Below the pieces are notes generated by a model that saw only the letters and a program-made list of their open reading frames with translations, made no database searches and was not told the DNA's origin. From positions 1-33,610 of the forward strand of contig CAVZIX010000012.1 of NCBI GenBank assembly GCA_963775395.1: 33,610 nucleotides of DNA, read 5' to 3'. The DNA is from JAIBJN01 sp963775395 (GTDB lineage Bacteria; Actinomycetota; Thermoleophilia; Gaiellales; Gaiellaceae). The position numbers were made by a program, and so were the translations under genes. This document shows, piece after piece, positions 24,673 through 33,501 of this stretch; position 1 is the stretch's first letter, and each line of letters starts with the position of its first letter.

Positions 24673-26745
24673 CCCGAAGCACGCCGTCCTCTTCGAGCCG
24701 CTCCAGATCGGCCCGAAGACCCTCAGGAACCGCTTCTACCAGGTGCCGCACTGCACGGGCTTCGGCGTGCAGAAGCCGGGTGGGCAGGCGCGCCACCGCT
24801 CGACGAAGGCCGAGGGCGGCTGGGCGGCCGTCAACACCGAGTACTGCGCGATCAGCGCCGACTCGGACGAGACACCGTTCATCTCCGCGCGGCTGTGGGA
24901 CGACGGCGACCTGCGCGCGCTCTCGCTCATGTGCGACGAGGTGCACGAGCACGACGCGCTGGCGGGCGTGGAGCTGCACCACTCGGGCGTCCACTGCCCG
25001 CGCCGCGAGTGGCGCCTGCCCGCGATCGGGCCCTCGCAGCTGGCGAGCGACTACCTGCTCGTGACGCCGAAGGCGATGGAGCGCGACGACATCCGCCGCG
25101 TCCAGGAGGACTGGGCGGCCGCGGCCCGGCGGGCCCGCGAGGCCGGGTTCGACATCGTCTACGTCTACGGCGCCCACAGCTACCTGCCCATGCAGTTCCT
25201 CTCGCCGTTCTACAACCGGCGCACCGACGAGTACGGTGGCTCGCTCGAGAACCGGGCGCGCTTCTGGATGGAGCTCCTCGAGCTCACGCGCGAGGCGGTG
25301 GACGGCGAGTGCACCGTCGCGACACGGATTTCCGTCGCCGCGCTGAGCCCGTACGGCGTCGACCTCGACGAAGGCCTCGAGTTCGTCCGCCTCGCCGACC
25401 ATCTCGTCGACCTCTGGGACGTCGCAATCGGCTCGGCGACGGAATGGTCGAAGGACTCCGGCGCCTCGCGGTTCTTCAAGCAGGGCTGGCAGCTCGAGTG
25501 GACGAAGCACGTGCGCGAGGCGACTGCGAAGCCGATCGTCGGCGTCGCACGGCTCACCGACCCGGATCAGATGGCGGAGATCGTCTCCAGCGGCGCCTGG
25601 GACGTGATCGGCGCCGCGCGGCCGTCCATCGCCGACCCGTTCCTCCCGCGCAAGATCGAGGAGGGGAGGCTCGACGAGATCCGTGAGTGCATCGGCTGCA
25701 ACATCTGCATCCCGAAGTCGGACCCGGGCGGCAACATCGGCTGCACCCAGAACGCGACCGCGGGCGAGGAGTTCCGCCGCGGCTGGCATCCCGAGCGCTT
25801 CGAGCCCGCGGAGAATCGCGACCGCGACGTGCTCGTCGTCGGGCGCCGGGCCCGCAGGGATGGAGTGCGCGATCGTGCTCGGCAAGCGCGGCTTCCGGCG
25901 TGTCCACCTCGTGGACGCGGGCGACGACATCGGCGGGATCATGCGCTGGATCCCGCAGCTCCCCGGCCGGGGCGAGTGGGCGCGCGTCCTCAACTGGCGC
26001 CGCATCCAGCTCGACAAGCTCGGGAACGTCGAGGTGCTCCCCGGCATGCGGCTCGACGCCGAAGGCGGTGAGGGAATACGGAGCGGAGATCGTCGTGGTC
26101 GCCACGGGTGCGTTCTGGGCGCCTGACGGCCTCAACCGCGAGACGCACGAGCCGATCCCGGGCGCGGACGCGGCGCTCCCGCACGTCCTCACGCCCGAGC
26201 AGATCATGGTCGAGGGCAAGTCCCCGCCCGGAAGGCGCGTCGTCGTCTACGACTCGGACGGTTACTTCATGGCCCCGGACCTCGCGGAGAAGCTCGCCGT
26301 CGAGGGGCACGACGTCGAGTTCGTGACCTCGCTGGAGGACTTCTCCCCGTTCTCCGAGGAGACGCTCGAGCGAGTCTTCCTCAAGGAGCGCCTCCACGAG
26401 GTGGGCGTGCGGATGCGCAGCGGCGTCGTCCTCGACCGCGTCGAGCCCGGCGGAGCCGCGTGCAGGGACGAGTTCGGCGAGCCGGTCGAGCTCGAGGCCG
26501 ACGCGGTGGTGCTCGTCACGCAGCGGCTCTCCGACGACGCGCTCTACCACGAGCTCCGCGCGGACGAGGAGCGCCTGGAGGCCGAGGGGATCGAGGCCGT
26601 CTACCGGATCGGCGACTGCGTCGCGCCCCAGCTCATCGCCGACGCGATCTTCGACGGTCACCGGCTCGCGCGCGAGATCGACAGCGAGAATCCCGCCGTG
26701 CCCCTGCCCTACGTGCGCGAGCGCCCGGTGACCGCCCTTGCCTGA
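24662..26745 (+). CDS. Trimethylamine dehydrogenase-like FMN/4Fe-4S/nucleotide-binding flavoprotein, copy 2, two frameshifts
   Basis: About 693 aa corrected, with the TMADH domain order. The FMN TIM barrel starts VLFEPLQIGPKTLRNRFYQV, and Cys31 in PHCTGFG corresponds to TMADH Cys30, which carries 6-S-cysteinyl FMN. NTEYCAI has the Tyr60 counterpart, and DIVYVYGAHSYLPMQF is nearly identical to TMADH. VDLWDVAIG keeps the conserved Trp. The cluster ligands are Cys343, 346, 349 and 361 (CIGCNICIPKSDPGGNIGC), with Ser353 where TMADH has the substrate-bowl Trp355. The pyridine-nucleotide/ADP domain follows (VLVVGAGPAGMECAIVLGKR, then VYRIGDCVAPQLIADAIFDG). Extra G bases near 25849 and 26062 cause the two shifts. 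GTG 24662 overlaps the Rieske oxygenase stop. It probably oxidises a secondary or tertiary amine produced by that enzyme; TMA itself is unlikely. Confidence 0.87.
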
Positions 26746-27503
26746 CGGGCTCCCCGAGATCCGGCGCGAGGGCGACGTCTGCGTCGTCACGTTCCAGCGC
26801 GAGGAGAAGCTGAACGCGATCTCGAGCGAGGTCGAGCGCGCGCTGCTCGACGCGCTCGCCGGCCCCGACGTGCGCGAGAGCCGTTGCGTCGTCTTCGCGG
26901 GCGGTGAGCGCGCCTTCTCGGCCGGCGCCGACCTCAAGGAGGAGCGGGACGAGAGCCCCGGCGGGATCGACGCGTACTACCGCGACACGGGCGACGTCTA
27001 CGAGCGCATCGCGTCCCTGCCGCAGCCGACCTTCAGCGCGATCTCGGGCTGGTGCCTCGGCGCCGGCTTCGAGCTCGCGCTCGCAACGGACTTCCGCATC
27101 GCCGACGAGACCGCCGTCTTCGGCCTTCCGGAGGTCGAGCTCGGGATCGTGCCGAGCTCGGGCGGCACCTACCGCCTGGTCAGGGCGCTCGGCCCGGCGC
27201 GCGCGAAGGAGCTCATGCTGCTGAGGCCGCGGATCGACGCCGCCGAGGCCTTCCGGCTGGGCGTCGCCACCGAGGTCGTTCCGGCGGGCCAGGCGCTCCA
27301 GCGCGCCCTCGAGCTCGCGGCACAGGTCGCGGCGCTCCCGCCCCTCGCCGCCTCGGCCGCCAAGCAGGCCGCGGACGCCATCGCCGAGTCGAGCCGGGAG
27401 GCGGGCGTCCTGATCGAGCGCCTGGCGTATGCCGCGCTGGCGCAGACGGACGAAGCCCGGGCAGCCGGCCGAAGCCTTCGGCGCCCGCAAGGACTCCAAG
27501 TAA
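26738..27503 (+). CDS. Enoyl-CoA hydratase/isomerase family protein (crotonase fold), one terminal frameshift
   Basis: Crotonase, about 254 aa. It reads VVTFQREEKLNAISSEVERA, the oxyanion-hole segment RAFSAGADLKEERD, SGWCLGAGFELALATDFRIA with the first catalytic Glu, and FGLPEVELGIVPSSGGTYRL with the second. It therefore keeps both glutamates of true hydratases. TTG 26738 overlaps the flavoprotein stop by eight bases and is the only convenient start. Near 27467 an extra G breaks the frame; correcting it yields the family-like ending EAFGARKDSK and stop TAA 27501-27503. Uncorrected, the frame would run on to 27562. It closes the plus-strand operon and suggests that a CoA ester arises downstream. 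Confidence 0.86.
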
Positions 27504-27518
27504 CAAAGTGTTACTTGG
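27496..27518. terminator. Perfect 10-bp palindromic hairpin between convergent genes
   Basis: CCAAGTAACA (27496-27505) and TGTTACTTGG (27509-27518) are exact reverse complements around an AAG loop. The left arm includes the TAA stop of the enoyl-CoA hydratase, and the hairpin ends 12 bp before the stop of the convergent MOSC gene. It probably terminates transcription in both directions, although no T-tract follows. Its A/T content is clearly higher than that of the flanking coding DNA. Confidence 0.6.
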
Positions 27519-27530
27519 GCTCGTTCGGGC

Positions 27531-28295
27531 CTAGAGCGGCTCGACCGGGTCGCCGACCCTGACTCGGCCGGGCTCCTCGACGTCCGCGTAGACGCCGAAC
27601 TCCACGTGCTTGCCGTCCGCGAAGCCACGGTACGCGGGGATGAGCCGGAGCGTGTCGAAGTCGCGTGCGCCGCTCTCCGGGTTCTGGGTCGTCGTCGCAC
27701 AGCGGACGCACGTCTCGACCACGGTCACGACCGCGTCCCCGAGCCGGACGCGACGGCCGATCCACTCGTCCTCCTCGTGCGGCCCGATGCCGACGACGGT
27801 GACGAGCATGCGGAAGCGGCGGCCGTCCACCGGGCCGTCGTGACCGGACTCACGCTCGAGCTCCTCGAGCGAGGCCTCGGACAGCAGCGAGACCACGTGC
27901 TCGTCGAACCCGCCGCCCTCCGAGTCCACGCGGAAGAGGCGCAGCGGCTTCCCGACGAACTCCGAGAGGGCCGCCGAGAACGGGCCCTCGACGACGTGCG
28001 ACGCGCGCCGGGTGTCCCACAGGTCGACGACCTCGGCCGCGCCGAGCCTGATCTCGTCCTCGACGACGGCGCCGTCCGGAAAGCGGAGCGTGAGCCGCTC
28101 GGGGTCGCGTCCGTACTCGGCGACGATGGTCACCATTCGGCCGTGCCGGATCCCGCTGAACAGCCGCCCGGTCTCGTCCAGCAGGAGGAACTGCCGGTTC
28201 CCGGGCACGCCGGTCCGCTCGACCACGATCTCGTCGGGGTGGTGCTGCGCGAGCCCCTTGACCGGGGCGACCGAGAGCCGGGAGACGATGCCCAC
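27531..28295 (-). CDS. MOSC domain protein with MOSC N-terminal beta-barrel (YcbX-like)
   Basis: 254 aa, intact. The N-terminal barrel reads VSRLSVAPVKGLAQHHPDEI and GNRQFLLLDETGRLFSG. The MOSC domain has RRFRMLVTVVGIGPHEEDEW, GDAVVTVVETCVRCATTTQN with the conserved Cys, then DFDTLRLIPAYRG and VYADVEEPGRVRVGDPVEPL. Members bind or transfer the molybdenum cofactor and reduce N-hydroxylated compounds (YcbX, mARC). YcbX usually carries a fused ferredoxin, which is absent here. GTG 28295 is the start. It sits nine bases after the SDR gene and is the last of a three-gene minus-strand unit. The partner reductase and substrate are unknown. Confidence 0.88.
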   Translation of the reverse strand: MGIVSRLSVAPVKGLAQHHPDEIVVERTGVPGNRQFLLLDETGRLFSGIRHGRMVTIVAEYGRDPERLTLRFPDGAVVEDEIRLGAAEVVDLWDTRRASHVVEGPFSAALSEFVGKPLRLFRVDSEGGGFDEHVVSLLSEASLEELERESGHDGPVDGRRFRMLVTVVGIGPHEEDEWIGRRVRLGDAVVTVVETCVRCATTTQNPESGARDFDTLRLIPAYRGFADGKHVEFGVYADVEEPGRVRVGDPVEPL

Positions 28296-28304
28296 GTTCC
28301 TAAT

Positions 28305-29063
28305 CTAGCCGGAGACCGGGGGCGGTTCCGCGTGCCCCCAGGCGTCGGCGCCGCCGTCGACGACGATCGTCGTCCCGGTCACGTAGGAAGCGGCGGGCGA
28401 GGCGAGGAAGGCGATCACCGAAGCGACCTCCTCGGGAGTGCCGAGCCGGCCGGCAGGGATCGACTTCTCCCACGCGGCGATCTGCTCGGCGCCGTAGCCC
28501 TCGAGGCCCTCGGTGAGGATCGTCCCCGGCGAGACGCAGACGGTGCGGATCCCGAAGCGGCTCCACTCGCCGGCGAGGCCGGCGGCGAGGTTCTCGACCG
28601 CGGCGCGCGCGGCCGCGGCGTGCGCGAACCCCGGGATCCCGCGACGCGGGCTGAAGCCGACGAAGACCACGACACCGCTGCGGTTCGGGATCATCGAGCG
28701 AGTCGCCACGGTCCGGGTCACGTCCCAGGCGGCATCGACGGCCAGGCGGTGGACGGCGCGCCACCCGTTCAGAGAGATCTCCTCCGCAGGCGCGATGAAC
28801 TGCCCGCCGGCGTTGTTGACCAGGACGTCGACGCGTCCGAAGCGCTCGAGCGCGGCATCGACGAGCGTCGCCACCTGGTCGGGCTCGCGCACGTCGATCT
28901 GGAGCGCGAGGCACTCGGTGCCGAGCTGCTCCAGGGCGGCCCGCGCCTCCTCGAGCGGGTCCGGGCGCCGGCCGCAGATCACGACCGAGGCGCCGGCGCG
29001 CGCCAGCTCGAGGGCCGTTGCGCGGCCGATGCCGGTGCCGCCGCCGGTGACAAGCGCGATCAC
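28305..29063 (-). CDS. SDR family oxidoreductase, enoyl/dienoyl-CoA reductase-like, lacking the YxxxK tyrosine
   Basis: 252 aa. The Rossmann motif is TGGGTGIG near the N-terminus, followed by CGRRPDPLEEA, IDVREPDQVATL and NNAGG. The region that normally has the Ser...Tyr-x-x-x-Lys triad reads FSPRRGIPGFAHAAAARAAV, with His at the Tyr place and Arg at the Lys place. Peroxisomal trans-2-enoyl-CoA reductase (PECR) and 2,4-dienoyl-CoA reductases also lose the Tyr there (HSGAARAGV in PECR), and QFIAPAEEISLNGWRAV matches PECR well. The ending SYVTGTTIVVDGGADAWG is standard. GTG 29063 overlaps the 2-hydroxyacid dehydrogenase stop. It probably reduces an unsaturated acyl-CoA with NADPH. Confidence 0.86.
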   Translation of the reverse strand: MIALVTGGGTGIGRATALELARAGASVVICGRRPDPLEEARAALEQLGTECLALQIDVREPDQVATLVDAALERFGRVDVLVNNAGGQFIAPAEEISLNGWRAVHRLAVDAAWDVTRTVATRSMIPNRSGVVVFVGFSPRRGIPGFAHAAAARAAVENLAAGLAGEWSRFGIRTVCVSPGTILTEGLEGYGAEQIAAWEKSIPAGRLGTPEEVASVIAFLASPAASYVTGTTIVVDGGADAWGHAEPPPVSG

Positions 29064-30014
29064 GGGCTGTTCACCGCTCCGTCGGGCGTGCGGCCTTCGA
29101 GCACGGCGCGCACGGAGAGCACCGGGCGCCTGTAGCAGGCCTCTTGGGCCTCCGCGCTGTACCAGGCCACGTGCGGGGTGACCACGAGGCGCGGCCAGGC
29201 CGGGGCCGGATGCTCGTCCGTCGGCGGCTCGACGGGGATGACGTCGAGCGCCGCGCCGCCCAGCCGGCCGCTCTCGAGCTCACGGCGAAGAGCGTCCAGG
29301 TCGACGAGCTGCGGCCGCGCGGTGTCCACGAGCACGGCGCCGTCGGGCATCAGCGCCAGCTCGCCGGCGCCGAGAAGGCCCTCGTTCTCGGGCGTCAGCG
29401 CGACATGAAGCGAGACGGCATGGCAGGCCGCGAGCAGGTCGTGAAGCGTCGCCGGCCGCGCCCCGGCGGCAGCGACCTGGTCGTCGTCGAGAGCCGGATC
29501 GGTCCCCCAGACCTCGAAGCCGAGGGCCGTACGCGCGCTCCACCAGCGCCCGGCCGGTGCGACCGAGGCCGACGACGCCAAGCCGCGTGCCTCGAATGCG
29601 GCGAAGCTCGCCCGCCGCCTTCCAGTCCCAGCCGCCGGCGCGCACCTCGCGGTCGAGCACGACGACGCCGCGCAGCAGCGTGAGAACGAGGGCCAGCGCG
29701 TGGTCGGCGACCTCCTCGATGCAGTAGTCGGGCACGCTGCAGACCCAGATGCCGCGACGCTCCGCCTCCTCGGCGTCCACGTGGTCGAACCCGACGCTGC
29801 AGGTGGCGACGACGCGGAGCGCCGGCAGGCGATCGAGGTCGGCCGCGCGCACCTCGGTCTCCGTCCCCACGAGCAGCCCGACGACGTCGTCGCCGCCCCA
29901 GGGCTCCCTGGCTTCGTCCACGGTCACGCCCACCCCGTTCAGAAGGGAGCGAACCTGTTCGGTGTCGTAGCCGTCGTCGCCCACGACCACGCGCGTCTCG
30001 ACTCCGGCTGTCAC
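29060..30014 (-). CDS. D-isomer-specific 2-hydroxyacid dehydrogenase, one frameshift
   Basis: NAD(P)-dependent dehydrogenase, about 317 aa. It shows VATCSVGFDHVDAEEAERRG (substrate-binding loop), NAD motif GVVGLGRTGRALVERA, then, after an inserted base near 29535, LGFEVWGTDPALDDDQ. The catalytic set is Arg in DTARPQLVD, Glu in VIPVEPP and His in TPHVAWYS. GTG 30014 is chosen as start since upstream sequence loses similarity; no clear ribosome site precedes it, so it may be leaderless. The stop overlaps the SDR start as GTGA. It reduces a 2-keto acid or oxidises a D-2-hydroxy acid; phosphoglycerate, glyoxylate and formate dehydrogenases are all in the family and cannot be told apart here. Confidence 0.87.
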
Positions 30015-30023
30015 TGCCGGGGT

Positions 30024-30029
30024 TACTAT
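30024..30029 (+). promoter_or_regulatory. Possible -10 box for the thioesterase operon
   Basis: TACTAT at 30024-30029 lies in the 40-bp divergent gap, 25 bp ahead of GTG 30055, and fits the -10 pattern; no matching -35 box was found. The opposite strand reads ATAGTA at the same place and could serve the divergent dehydrogenase as a near-leaderless promoter. Confidence 0.3.
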
Positions 30030-30054
30030 CACCGCCCCCGCCCCGAGGGCAACC

Positions 30055-30432
30055 GTGCACGAGAAAGAGATCGAGATCAGGTGGCGCGACCTCGACCCGT
30101 ACGGGCACGTCAACCACGCTGTCTTCCTCACCTATCTCGAGGAGGTGCGAGACGAGTGGCTGATCACGGCGGTGGGCGATGACGCGCTCGGCTACGTCGT
30201 CGCGCGGGTCGAGATCGACTACCGACGCGAGCTGACGCAGAAGGACGACCGCGTCGTCGCCAGCATCAGGCTGGACTCGCTGGGAACGTCGAGCGTCCGC
30301 ACCGTCGAGGAGCTCCACGTGAAGGGCGGCGACCTCGCCGCGGAGGCCAGGGCTGTGCTCGTCGCCTGCGACGAGCAACACCGCCCGCGGCCGCTCACGG
30401 ACGAGGAGCGGGCCGTGCTCGAACGTGCTTGA
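30055..30432 (+). CDS. Acyl-CoA thioesterase, 4HBT/YbgC-like hot-dog protein
   Basis: 125 aa. The hallmark RWRDLDPYGHVNHAVFLTYL holds the catalytic Asp of 4-hydroxybenzoyl-CoA thioesterases (DxDxxGHVNH). It is followed by EVRDEWL and the beta-sheet VVARVEIDYRRELTQKDDRV. The length is that of a single hot-dog domain, which normally works as a tetramer. GTG 30055 is preceded by GAGGG at about 30045-30049. Its stop lies eight bases inside the next gene, so it is co-translated with the FadH-like flavoprotein. It probably releases CoA from an intermediate handled by its neighbours; the acyl group is unknown. Confidence 0.9.
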   Translation: MHEKEIEIRWRDLDPYGHVNHAVFLTYLEEVRDEWLITAVGDDALGYVVARVEIDYRRELTQKDDRVVASIRLDSLGTSSVRTVEELHVKGGDLAAEARAVLVACDEQHRPRPLTDEERAVLERA

Positions 30433-32332
30433 CGCGCTCCTCAGCCCGCTGCTGGTCGGGCCGGTCCGGCTGCCGAACCGCATCGTCTCGACCGCCCATC
30501 AGACGACGCTCGTCCACGAGCACCTCCCGACCGACGACTTCGTCGCCTACCACGGGGCACGGGCGCGCGGCGGTGTCGGGCTGATCGTCCTCGAGGCGAC
30601 GGCCGTCGACCCCTCCGGGCTCCTGACTCCGCACACCCTGGCGGGCTATCGGGAGGAGTCGACTGCCGGGTTCGCCCGCGTCGCCGAGGCAGTGCGGCCG
30701 CACGGGGCGCGACTCTTCGTCCAGCTCTTCCACGGCGGCCGCGAGCAGATCGCGACGCCGCCCCGCGCGCCCGCGATCTCCGCCTCGGCGGTCCCGAGCC
30801 GCCGCTTCCACGTCGAGCCGCGCGCGGCCACGCAGGCGGACATCGAGTCGATCGTCGACGGCTACGCGCGCTCGGCCGCCAACGTCGCCGCCGCCGGCCT
30901 CGACGGCATCGAGATCTCGGCCGCCCACAACTACCTCGCCGCGCAGTTCTTCACGCCCGGCCTGAACCGCCGCGACGACGAGTGGGCAGAGCCGGGGCGC
31001 TTCCTCCTCGCCGTGCTCGAGGCCGTTCGGAGGGCGGCCCGGGGCCTCGCGCTCGGCGTACGGCTGAGCGCGGACTCGGAGGCCGCCCGGAACGTCGTCC
31101 GCGAGCTGGCGAACCGCGTCGACTACGTCAGCGTCGCGCTCGGCGAGTCATCCACGTACCTGGGCGCCATGGGCATCGTGCCCCCGCCGCCCTTCCCCGA
31201 GAACGCGATCGGCGACTACGCCGGGTTCCGGGTGGGGCCGCCGCTCGTGGGCACGTCGCGGATCGTCGACCCTGTCGCGGCAGACCGGCTCGTCGCCGGC
31301 GGCGCGTTCGAGGCGGTGGGGATGACGCGCGCGCTCATCACCGACCCCGACCTCCCGCGCAAGGCCGCGGACGGCGCGCTCGACGAGGTCCTGCGGTGCA
31401 TCGGCTGCAACGCCTGCATCGCCCACTACCACGCGGGCACGCCGATCGCCTGCACCCAGAACCCGCGCACCGGCCGCGAGCGCACGCTGCCCCGGCCCGA
31501 GCGCGCGGCGGAACGGCGGCGGGTCGTCGTGGTCGGGGCGGGCCCGGGCGGTCTCGCGGCGGCCGCCGAGGCGGCAGCCGCCGGGCGCGTGGTCGTCGTC
31601 CTGGAGCGCGCCGACCGGATCGGCGGACAGCTCGCGCTCGCCGGCGCCGCGCCGATGCACGAGGAGCCTTCGCTCGCCCTCGCCCGCAACTACGAGCGCC
31701 TGCTGGCCGCCGGCGAGGTCGAGTTGCGCCTCGGTACAGAGGCCGACGCGGACGCCGTCACCTCACTCGAGCCTGACCTGGTCGTCGTCGCCACCGGCGC
31801 CCGTCCGTACGTCCCCGACTTCCCGCTGGAGGGAGTCGCCGCGCTCCAGTCTTGGGACGTCCTCGCGGGACCGCTTCCGACGGGCCGCCGGGCGGTCGTG
31901 GCCGACTGGGGCGGCGATGCCTCCGGCCTCGCGAGCGCGGAGCTGCTCGCGAGCGCAGGCAACGACGTCGTCCTCGCAGTTGGCTCGGCCACGCTCGGCG
32001 AGACGCTCCACCAGTACCAGCGCAACCTCTACGCCCAGCGCCTCTACCGCGCACGCGTCGAGATCCTGCACCACCTCGACCTCGTCGCCGCCGAGCCCGG
32101 GGCCGTCCGCTTCGCGAACATCTTCGCCCCCGATCTCGAAACGACGATCCCTGCGGATCTGCTCGTCCTGGCCCTCGGCCGCGTGCCCGAGCGCACGCTT
32201 GCCGAGGAGCTGGCCTCCGGCGGCCTGCCGGTGAAGGAGGTTGGCGACTGCCTCAGCCCGCGGAGCGCGGAGGAGGCGATCCTCGAAGGTACCCTCGCTG
32301 TCGGGGATCTCGAGGCCACTAAGATCCGCTGA
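30425..32332 (+). CDS. Old-yellow-enzyme/2,4-dienoyl-CoA reductase (FadH)-like FMN/4Fe-4S/FAD flavoprotein
   Basis: 635 aa, intact; it is the third flavoprotein of the OYE/TMADH superfamily in the window. The FMN barrel begins LLSPLLVGPVRLPNRIVSTA and has FVQLFHGGREQ and GIEISAAHNYLAAQFFTPGL. The cluster motif is CIGCNACIAHYHAGTPIACTQN (Cys spacing 2, 3, 11). The C-terminal nucleotide domain starts VVVVGAGPGGLAAAAEAAAA and ends VKEVGDCLSPRSAEEAILEG. It lacks the TMADH PHC cysteine (here TAHQTT), so FMN is not covalently bound in that way. Relatives include FadH and N-methylproline demethylase (StcD type). GTG 30425 overlaps the thioesterase. Dienoyl-CoA reduction is the favoured role given the acyl-CoA dehydrogenase next door; N-demethylation is an alternative. 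Confidence 0.88.
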   Translation: MLDALLSPLLVGPVRLPNRIVSTAHQTTLVHEHLPTDDFVAYHGARARGGVGLIVLEATAVDPSGLLTPHTLAGYREESTAGFARVAEAVRPHGARLFVQLFHGGREQIATPPRAPAISASAVPSRRFHVEPRAATQADIESIVDGYARSAANVAAAGLDGIEISAAHNYLAAQFFTPGLNRRDDEWAEPGRFLLAVLEAVRRAARGLALGVRLSADSEAARNVVRELANRVDYVSVALGESSTYLGAMGIVPPPPFPENAIGDYAGFRVGPPLVGTSRIVDPVAADRLVAGGAFEAVGMTRALITDPDLPRKAADGALDEVLRCIGCNACIAHYHAGTPIACTQNPRTGRERTLPRPERAAERRRVVVVGAGPGGLAAAAEAAAAGRVVVVLERADRIGGQLALAGAAPMHEEPSLALARNYERLLAAGEVELRLGTEADADAVTSLEPDLVVVATGARPYVPDFPLEGVAALQSWDVLAGPLPTGRRAVVADWGGDASGLASAELLASAGNDVVLAVGSATLGETLHQYQRNLYAQRLYRARVEILHHLDLVAAEPGAVRFANIFAPDLETTIPADLLVLALGRVPERTLAEELASGGLPVKEVGDCLSPRSAEEAILEGTLAVGDLEATKIR

Positions 32333-33498
32333 TGATTCCGACGGTTCCCGAGCTGCCCGCGGACGTCCGCGAGCTGAAAGAGCGCGTCTCCGCCTTCCTG
32401 GAGCGCGAGGTCTACCCGCTCGAGCAGCGCGTGGCCGAGGCCGGGCGCATCGAGCCCGAGTGGGCCTCCGAGCTCCGTCGCAAGTCCTGGGACGAGGGCT
32501 TCGGGATGCTGAACATGCCCGAGGAGGCAGGCGGCCGCGGGCTCCCGATGCTCGGCCAGGTGGCGCTCGAGGAGGAGTCCGGCAAGGCCACGAACGGCCT
32601 CGGCTTCGCCGTCGTCGACCGCGGCCCGGCCGAGCTCTGGGACATCGCCACGCCCGAGCAGCGCGAGCGCTTCGTCCAGCCCGTGCTCCAGGGCAAGTAC
32701 CGCGAGGCCTGGGCCGTGACCGAGCCCGGCGCCGGCTCCGACGTCAGCGCCCTCGAGGCCACGGCGGTGCGGGACGGCGACGACTGGGTCCTGAACGGCG
32801 AGAAGTGGTTCGTGACGAGCGAGGGCAACGCCGGCTTCTACCTCGTGCTCGCGGTCGCCGACGGCGAGCAGATGCTCTTCTTCGTCGAGCCCGGGACGCC
32901 GGGGCTCGAGATCGCGCGCACGCCCGGCTTCCTGCACGACCCCTACCTCGACCACCATCCCGAGATCGTCCTGCGCGACTGCCGCGTGCCCGACGCGAAT
33001 CGCGTCCCCGAGGGCGGCGGCGAAGGCGCGCGTGAGTGGTTCCTCGTCGAGCGGCTCTTCATCGCGGCGCGCTGCTGTGGCGCCGCCCAGCGCTCGCTCG
33101 AGCTTGCGCGCGAGTACGCCCTCGACCGCGAGGCCTTCGGCGCCAAGATCGCCGAGCACCAGGGCGTCTCCTTCCAGCTCGCCGACTCCCTGACCGAGCT
33201 CCTCGCCGCGCGCCTGCTCACCTACCACGCCGCGAGCGCGTTCGACTCGGAGCCCGACCGCAAGGTCGTCCACGGCAAGGTGGCGATGGCGAAGCTCTAC
33301 GCCTCCGAGGCCGCCGGCCGCATCGTCGACCGGGCGCTCCAGGTCCTCGGCGGCCGCGGCTACATGACGGAGAACCCGGTCGCGCGCTTCTACCGCGAGG
33401 TCCGGGTCGACCGCATCTGGGAGGGCACGAGCGAGATCCAGCGCCTCATCGTCTCGCGAGGCCTGCTCAAGCGCGGCGTCGAGACGTACCTGCGCTAG
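32332..33498 (+). CDS. Acyl-CoA dehydrogenase
   Basis: FAD enzyme of the ACAD family, 388 aa, normal size. It shows WAVTEPGAGSDVSALEATAV (substrate/FAD loop), WVLNGEKWFVTS, the C-terminal helical domain with RCCGAAQRSLELAREYALDR, then QVLGGRGYMTENPVARFYRE and IWEGTSEIQRLIVSRGLLKR. The Glu of the EGTSEIQR-type motif region is at the usual catalytic-base or neighbouring position. ATG 32332 shares one base with the preceding TGA. It is the last gene of the three-gene unit and introduces the double bond in an acyl-CoA for beta-oxidation. Chain preference cannot be told. Confidence 0.92.
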   Translation: MIPTVPELPADVRELKERVSAFLEREVYPLEQRVAEAGRIEPEWASELRRKSWDEGFGMLNMPEEAGGRGLPMLGQVALEEESGKATNGLGFAVVDRGPAELWDIATPEQRERFVQPVLQGKYREAWAVTEPGAGSDVSALEATAVRDGDDWVLNGEKWFVTSEGNAGFYLVLAVADGEQMLFFVEPGTPGLEIARTPGFLHDPYLDHHPEIVLRDCRVPDANRVPEGGGEGAREWFLVERLFIAARCCGAAQRSLELAREYALDREAFGAKIAEHQGVSFQLADSLTELLAARLLTYHAASAFDSEPDRKVVHGKVAMAKLYASEAAGRIVDRALQVLGGRGYMTENPVARFYREVRVDRIWEGTSEIQRLIVSRGLLKRGVETYLR

Positions 33499-33501
33499 TC
33501 C

